Part shown: one piece after another, positions 57,910-64,000 of the stretch
Layout of the letters: each line of letters starts with the position of its first letter
How positions within the stretch are numbered: position 1 is the stretch's first letter
Source of the DNA: Hirudo medicinalis
Lineage: Eukaryota; Annelida; Clitellata; Hirudinida; Hirudinidae
Assembly (NCBI GenBank): GCA_011800805.1
Contig: MPNW01000034.1
Span: 53,323 to 117,322 of the forward strand
Reading direction: 5' to 3'
DNA length: 64,000 nucleotides
Translations under genes and position numbers: made by a program
The notes under the pieces: generated by a model
What the model was told of the DNA's origin: nothing
The model's input: the letters and a program-made list of their open reading frames with translations, nothing else
Database searches by the model: none

Positions 57910-57966
57910 GTTATTATTATTATTATAATGTTGTCGTCGTCATCATCATCATCAACATTATTATTA
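57863..57966. repeat. TTA and GTC/ATC triplet microsatellite
   Basis: About twenty TTA units, followed by GTCGTCGTCATCATCATC and further TTA. It lies about 240 bases past the SPTLC2 stop, probably in or beyond its 3' UTR. Confidence 0.9.
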
Positions 57967-58127
57967 GTTCGCTGACAATGAAACAATGATCTATAAATTA
58001 TGAATATAAATTGGTCTAAACAACTGTTAGAAGAACTTTCAGATTGCAACCAGATGCTGATATTAATTGAAACGATTATTAAAGAGAGTGATCGTTGTTT
58101 GTTGGCTATTTAATCGTTGCCATAACA

Positions 58128-58200
58128 GTCGTCGTCGTCATCATCATCATCATCATCATCATCATCGTCGTCGTCGTCGTCGTCACTATCGTCATCATCG
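58128..58200. repeat. GTC/ATC triplet run directly after the SPTLC2 stop
   Basis: A tract of GTC, then about nine CAT, then GTC units ends only a few bases from the SPTLC2 stop codon. On the transcript strand it is a (GAC)n(GAT)n(GAC)n run at the start of the 3' UTR. Confidence 0.9.
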
Positions 58201-58205
58201 TGCAT

Positions 58206-61200
58206 TCATGCCCACCTTGAAACAAAGTCGTCATCATTTTCTGAAAACTGAGGCACAGGCATCCTGGAGAACTTGACCTTGACCTTATCACCGACCTCAT
58301 CCAGGATCTCAAGGGCCTGCAACGACCAAAAGTAGCTTTCAAGGCACTGCAATATCAAGCCCCGAAATGACGTAATAGGCGATCGTCATCATCATCATCA
58401 TCGTCGTCGTATGACGTCACTTCCATCGAACGATGTCAGCTTAAACGAATCACAGCACAGCTGCAACCCACCTCGAAATCACGACAACACTGAACTTCTA
58501 AAACGTCCTACTAACTCAACTCAGCCAATATTTAAGAGTGACACACTTACTTCGTTGTCGATGATTAACTTCCTTATGCACTATAATTTAATCGTTAAAC
58601 GCGTCTCACCATCTCTATGCGACAGTCTCGGAGGTTGTCGCCATCACTACCCACCCATTTGCATACTAAGGTTTGGCATGGTAACGATCAGTCACTAATA
58701 CACCGCTATTAATCAAACAACCTAATGCATATTGTTACGCTCATTAGCGTGACTCAACTCACCAGCATAATTAAGTCCAACACCACACAACACGCCTTCA
58801 CAATGAACCTAATAAAAACCTAATTATGCGAAGAACAGCCATCAGCTCACAAGAAATAGGATTTCAATTTTACTTACTTTATCGAGGAGGTACTTCGAGT
58901 GAGATGCAGAGAGACAAAATCTTGCCCGGGATTCGACCAGTGGCGTGGCAGGGAAGCCCACTACCACCGTGGCCAGACCACGCTTGAGACACTCTCTACT
59001 GAAGGCCCTGTAGTGATGACGACCATGGATGATATTGATTGCAATGACGATTGCTGGGTTGATAAATCAAGAGATACGTAGAGATTTAAAATAGAGAAAT
59101 ACATATAGAGAATATATGCAGACGTGATGATGATGATCCTTCATGATGACATGACGAGTGGTGTTTTATGTGAAAACATTGATGCGCAGCCATCTTCTAT
59201 CTCAAAACATGAGAATCCATTGCGTAAACAACAACGCATGATCTTCTAATTAATCCTATTATTACTTATCCCCTCCTACACCCATCATTATCATCATCAT
59301 CACCATCATCATCGTCGTCGTCGTCGTCCACGATGAAATCTAAGGAAATAACAGCGACAACATGGTTACGATGACTTTGAAGACAGTTAATGGCAGATGA
59401 TAATGATGGTAATGACAGTGGAATGTGCACTGGAATGAAACCTCACACAGCTTTCCCTGGGCAGTAGAGGAGCAGGGGTACGACAGGTGAGTCGATGTTC
59501 CCGTAGATGATGAAGCCCATCTCGTAAAGCCTGCGCCTGAAATACCTGGCATTCCAGGCCAACTGAGCAACTTTGCTGGGACCTTGGAAGAAGAAAAATG
59601 TACCTTAGTAAATCATTCCCTCCAGAGCAGACCTCCGAATATTATTAGCTATTACGTCATCGATTGTAATCATTGTGATGAAAGCTGCAGGAGCATTGCG
59701 TTGACGAAGACGATATTTCTAAACGATGCAAGTGCGACTCTCGAAACTTTGTAGAACAATGCACAAAAAATGTCCTTACAAGGTAAATTATAGTTGCACC
59801 GGCAAGAGGTGCAATAATTAACTCCACAACGCAGGTAATCAAACCATTATCCTCGACAAGATTACTGCCATCATTAGTTGAGTCTCCATTTATGAGCTCA
59901 ACAACAACAACGACAACGACGACGACGACGACAACAACAACAACGACGACGACAACGACAGCAGCAACTTCACACATATCAACATAGAACAACCACTATC
60001 TAGCTCACTTCCCAATCCTTAAACTACTTAGAAAAACGTTTAAACATAAAGTAAACAAACAACTCTGAAACTCAACCCAGTGAATGAGTGAGTGAGTGGG
60101 TCATGATTATGGTGTGGTTATCGGTGGATGATCAAACAAAGTCGTATTCAGTAAATCATCTCGCTAGAACTAGTTAAGCACAAAGAATCACCAACCTATA
60201 TTAGTGCCTTCTTTGTCCATGATGATGCGCATAGTTGCAAGGATTTGCTGAGCTACCAGGCCTGGCATGCTCACTGCGTAAGCGCAGCTGTGGGATCTGA
60301 GTCTCAAGTAATCAATGAGGACCTGTCAAATTAAAAGCATCTCTCCTCTTTACCGCTACTCTGCACCCAAAATACAGTCTGTTATCCAATAGAAACACAC
60401 TAGAGTATGTTTTCAACAAATGAAATTCAATCATGACAGCTATCTTATTGTTTTCAATAGTATCCATTAAATTTTATCCATCATGAGATACTTCTCCAGT
60501 GTTTAGTTTAAAAGTAAATATTTCTTCACTACTTTTTTGCCTCCAATGTATCCTCCTACAGCTCCAAAGCTCTTGGTGAAAGTGCCCATCATGACATCAA
60601 CATCCCTGGGGTTGCAGCCCCAGTAATCCACCACCCCCCTCCCGGTCGGGCCGAGAGCTCCAATGCTGTGGGCCTCGTCCAAATACAAGTAAGCCTTGTA
60701 TTTCTTCTTCAGGGATATTACTTCTGGCAGCTTCACAATGGATCCCTCCATGCTGAAATGCAAGTTATGAAAATGAACTTCTTCGAATTTGCAAAATTGT
60801 TAAAGGAACGGTTCGATTTAAAAACATCCACTAATTTTAATTTCCAATAATAAAATAATAAGAAGTACGATGAAATGAAAGCAGAGTTTGACAGCACGTG
60901 AAACTTAGTCTTAGAAAAACAATGCATCAAAACAATGACAACAAGTTGTTGCTTCAGAAATAGGATTTCCATTTTCGAATCTGCTTCCTGATTTAAAACT
61001 TTTTTTAACTTCTGTTAAAACTTTCACCAGCCGATAAAGATCAAACTCAGGCGAAACTAATTAGACTATTTACCATCATTACCATCACTACTCCATCCAT
61101 ACTTGCCATCATAACATTACTGCTACGACAACATAACATTACTGCTACGGCAACATTATCCATGGCTAAAGGAGGCACTTTAGTTGATTGCATGACAGGC

Positions 61201-64000
61201 ATTTACAAAAATTTATTCACAAAAAAATTCAAAGAAAGACCCATATTTACAAATTCCCTTCGATTCACATCGATTGGCAAACATCGTCCCATGAATCCTT
61301 AAACTAGAACATCGTTCGAAAGTTGATGCTAGATACATTCAGTCAGTCACTAGGCAACATAGAGACAGCCAACAGCCCCAACAGCAGCTAATCTGCAAGT
61401 TACAATAACAAAGCCCATCAACATTGAGAGGCTAATTTCGCTATGGAGATGCAACGTTGTAGAATATTACACAACATCCATGCGTTCTATTGTGTGCTAT
61501 TTAACACAGGTTCGTACGGTTAGCTGCATGACGTTGTTAGTTATCAAATAAGTTAGTATAGGCTGAATAAACAGTGTCCATTTCAAATGAAATTAGGTGA
61601 AGCAGCATGTCAGCAACCTGAGACCTGGTCAAATGGACATGTTGAATTTAATAACCACTACAATCGTCTGCTTCGTGCAGCGGTAAAAGTTTAAAAGAAG
61701 CAACTTTTCAAAGAAAGACGTGACTTAAAAAATCTCCGAGCATGAAAAACGTCGAATCCTTTAAAAATAGGTGCCGACGTTAAAAAAAAATCTTTCAAAG
61801 AGCTTCTGCGAGGAGGGCCTCATAAATTTAAAGTGGTCTCATTTTATCAATAAATGTAAATAACTTCTGAAAGTACTCAAAGCAGTTGAAAGGGCAAAAG
61901 GAGATCGTCGAAGCCGGGAATCCAGGCGACGACGTCGGCGCAGAGAAATCGAGGAAGGATTTGTGCATTTCTCGATCGCAACTGTCACCACACCATGCCG
62001 TCGCTACCAGATCATCAAAAACTTTGCTTCTCGTGCTGTCACGTGCACGTCTTCAATGCAAACAGTATGCAAAGCAATCACTCCACTTGAGCAATATTTA
62101 GATTTTCCACTCGAATATTTATCCATAATTTAAAAACAAATTGGTGAAGAATTAATAGTTTGTTCTTCATTAAAACGAAAAAGGAGAAACTGATGTGAAA
62201 ACGAAATCAAACCTGAAACATCAGCAACTCAATGCATCTCTTTGCATGAAAAGTTATGATTAAAAGTGGGTTGAGTGAATCAAAAATTATCATTAAGATC
62301 ATAGAGTTGAAATGATTGTTAAGAGCAGAGGAAGCCAAGGTGAACAAGTTCTGCCCAACAAACCCTCACAACCAGAAGAGGCTCTCTCTCAACAGCAGGT
62401 TCTCCTGTTCAAATTTCAGACAACAAGCATGAACCACTTCCGACAAGAACAACGTGAACGATGATCAGGAGCACGTGCAACAAAAGGACGCAACGATCGG
62501 TCACCAACCTGTACACTCCCTCAACAATTATGAGAATCTTCTTCCAAGGCCTGCGAGTCCTTGGTTGACCAGTGAGGATGGCCTCTTTCAGCTTGTTCTC
62601 AAGATCCACCATGTCTGAAAAGTCAATTTTTATAATTTTCTAATCAAGATCTCAATGTACCATGTAATTCCATCCTTTATAAGATGCAGAGTTGTGAATA
62701 ACATGCTAAAATGACTTTTAACTGAATGTTATCGACAACACAATCCACATTCGTCTTTTGAAACTAAACATTCTTATTCCATTCGAAGCAAGGGAACGGA
62801 CCGTTGTGCTTGAAGATGCGGACGGTGGCACAAGAAAGTCTCGCTCCCAGGATGAGAGAAGCATGGTTGAGTTCGTCACTCAGCACGAGGCAGCCCTTCG
62901 TGTTTAAAAGATCATTTAGTCATCCGAGCAGACGAGCGAGAATCTTAAAAGTACTTTTGAAACGAGGGCAGGAATGTTCATGGAGTTGGTGGCGAAGCCC
63001 ATTCCGAACACGACGGAAGATTCGACGTCGAGGAATTCAGAAACTAACTTCTCCAGCTGAGAATGGATGTCAAGGTTTCCTTAAACATTGCAGTCGCATT
63101 TAAAAATCATCAGGACGTTACTACGACCATTAACGATCGACTCATTTTAAGTTAATCGGCAAGAACGGAAGCGTCGTTCGAACCAAATTCGTGTCTGGAA
63201 CTGCAAAGTCCTATGCCGTATTTGGACGTGGCTCGTTCCGTCATGCCGACAGATTCTCCGGAACATTCGGCAAATCCGAGATAGTTGTAGGAGCCCATGT
63301 TGATGGCATTAAGTATTTTACCTGTTTGACTGGAAATAAAGTGTGACAGGTGAAGAATGATCCGAATGAATAGCTAACAGGTATGAAGTAATCAAATGCA
63401 CTTGAAACATGATATTGAACTGATAGAACTTGCATGATATTTTTTATTCCTATTGTTAAAATTCACCCAATGCAATACAAGAGATCATTCATAAAATAGT
63501 GCATTAATAACCTAATAAAGTCACTGAAAAATAAAAGAGGTGGTTAACAAATTTATTTTTCTATGTGTAATAATACTTTCTAAAGCATGATTGAGGAAGG
63601 TAAATTTCATTAAAAGGTCATTTAGAAAGTTTATTCAAATGTTGACTCACTAAAATGTCCATCCCTGGTCATCAGTTTGTCTTTCAATTATTTTAAAGAC
63701 TGCACTGGGAACACTACATATTGGTCGATTTAAGCAATCTCTTATTCTTCTGTACAGATTTCTTGTATAAAAACTTTCAAAACTTTGATACAATGGCACC
63801 CAACCCTGAAATCAGAAAAGCTTAATGTTGCTTAAGGCAATAAGCCGATTCGATATTTCATTAAACACGTTTCATAAAACCTGCCTTGAATCTGAAGAAT
63901 TAGATTACTATCAACTATAACTCTTACCTCCTTGAATGGCTCTTGTGCAATAGGGATTTTTTCAAAGTTCCACCTTCTAAAGAAATCACGCAAATGACCA
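58206..64000 (-). CDS. SPTLC2: Serine palmitoyltransferase subunit 2 (SPTLC2), 5' part missing
   Basis: Eleven exons, in coding order: 63928-64000 (partial), 63651-63805, 63184-63329, 62955-63079, 62802-62895, 62509-62614, 60533-60752, 60196-60322, 59447-59582, 58878-59007 and 58206-58316. Phases agree throughout. The enzyme is the PLP-binding, catalytic subunit of ER serine palmitoyltransferase, which condenses serine with palmitoyl-CoA in the first step of sphingolipid synthesis. Visible marks: [59 protein letters not shown], and the PLP lysine in [18 protein letters not shown]. Then come [20 protein letters not shown] and the end [14 protein letters not shown]. The start, with its transmembrane helix, lies right of the window. 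The C-terminal tail after SRM differs from vertebrates and ends early. A 1.76-kb intron follows exon 6. Confidence 0.96.
58384..58410. repeat. GTC/ATC triplet run in the last SPTLC2 intron
   Basis: GTC ATC ATC ATC ATC ATC GTC GTC GT, the same units as at 58128-58200, 70 bases before the last coding exon on the minus strand. Confidence 0.85.
59283..59328. repeat. ATC/GTC triplet run in an SPTLC2 intron
   Basis: Imperfect ATC repeat turning into six GTC units, in the intron between the exons at 58878-59007 and 59447-59582. Confidence 0.85.
59899..59967. repeat. AAC/GAC triplet run in an SPTLC2 intron
   Basis: Alternating CAA and CGA triplets for about 69 bases in the intron between 59583 and 60195. 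It produces a meaningless poly-Val frame on the minus strand. Confidence 0.85.
61113..61160. repeat. Two-copy tandem duplication in an SPTLC2 intron
   Basis: cataacattactgctacg-acaa is followed at once by the same unit with one change (acggcaa). It is a simple 22-base duplication in the long intron. Confidence 0.75.

Larger units (their letters stand above)
53216..58127. other. Long intergenic region with microsatellites
   Basis: Between the AF9/ENL start and the SPTLC2 3' end I support no gene. Unexplained open frames: 54240-54455 (-), and 55127-55456 (-) with an opposing frame 55146-55424 (+) in a CpG-containing patch at 55318-55395. Neither shows a domain I can name. A (CAT/CAC) tract lies at 56222-56262. 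Confidence 0.4.

Noticed and set aside
58067..58342. His/Arg-rich and Met/Thr-rich open frames
   Set aside because: These are translations of the GTC/ATC triplet run and of SPTLC2 last-exon sequence in wrong frames.

Overview
This is a metazoan nuclear window. Every recognisable gene except a small elongin C copy is split into short exons, nearly all with GT-AG junctions that restore a family-typical protein. The DNA is AT-rich, with kilobase introns and intergenic DNA full of triplet microsatellites and decayed non-LTR retrotransposons. Gene content (ERK, bestrophin, ENTR1, a globin-X-like globin, AF9/ENL, EXOG) and the transposon types (I-like with RNase H, CR1/L2-like, R2-like) fit a non-vertebrate animal. 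I cannot fix the phylum from sequence alone; a cnidarian or a fast-evolving invertebrate deuterostome such as a tunicate would fit. There is one assembly gap (40624-40885) and one ambiguous base (57411).

Layout. 1-1.6 kb: 3' part of PSMD14/Rpn11 (+), cut by the left edge. 2.3-34.9 kb: six genes in a row on the minus strand: ETFRF1/LYRM5-like, an ERK-type MAP kinase, ENTR1-like, a globin with a predicted acylated N terminus, an unrecognised 521-residue protein with an Asp/Asn/Ile/Glu tandem repeat, and a bestrophin. 36.3-40.4 kb: EXOG nuclease (+), convergent with TRMU (-, 41.5-44.2 kb). Between them lie the gap and an isolated second copy of one EXOG exon. 45.2-45.6 kb: an intronless, diverged elongin C (-). 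46.3-49.9 kb: an internally deleted, frameshifted I-like LINE (+). 50.7-53.2 kb: AF9/ENL-type YEATS gene (-). 58.2-64.0 kb: SPTLC2 (-), cut by the right edge, with triplet-repeat tracts in and beside it.

The neighbours do not form a pathway. They are mostly housekeeping or signalling genes: proteasome, ERK signalling, endosomal traffic, mitochondrial nuclease and tRNA thiolation, transcription elongation and sphingolipid synthesis. The items most worth a second look are the acylated globin, the tandem-repeat orphan protein, the EXOG exon copy with an altered catalytic motif, the intronless elongin C, the inverted short repeats around one bestrophin exon, and an unresolved splice junction in the AF9/ENL gene. 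I did not find a clearly new multi-gene system. All exon coordinates were read by eye from splice signals and frame continuity and have not been checked against transcripts.
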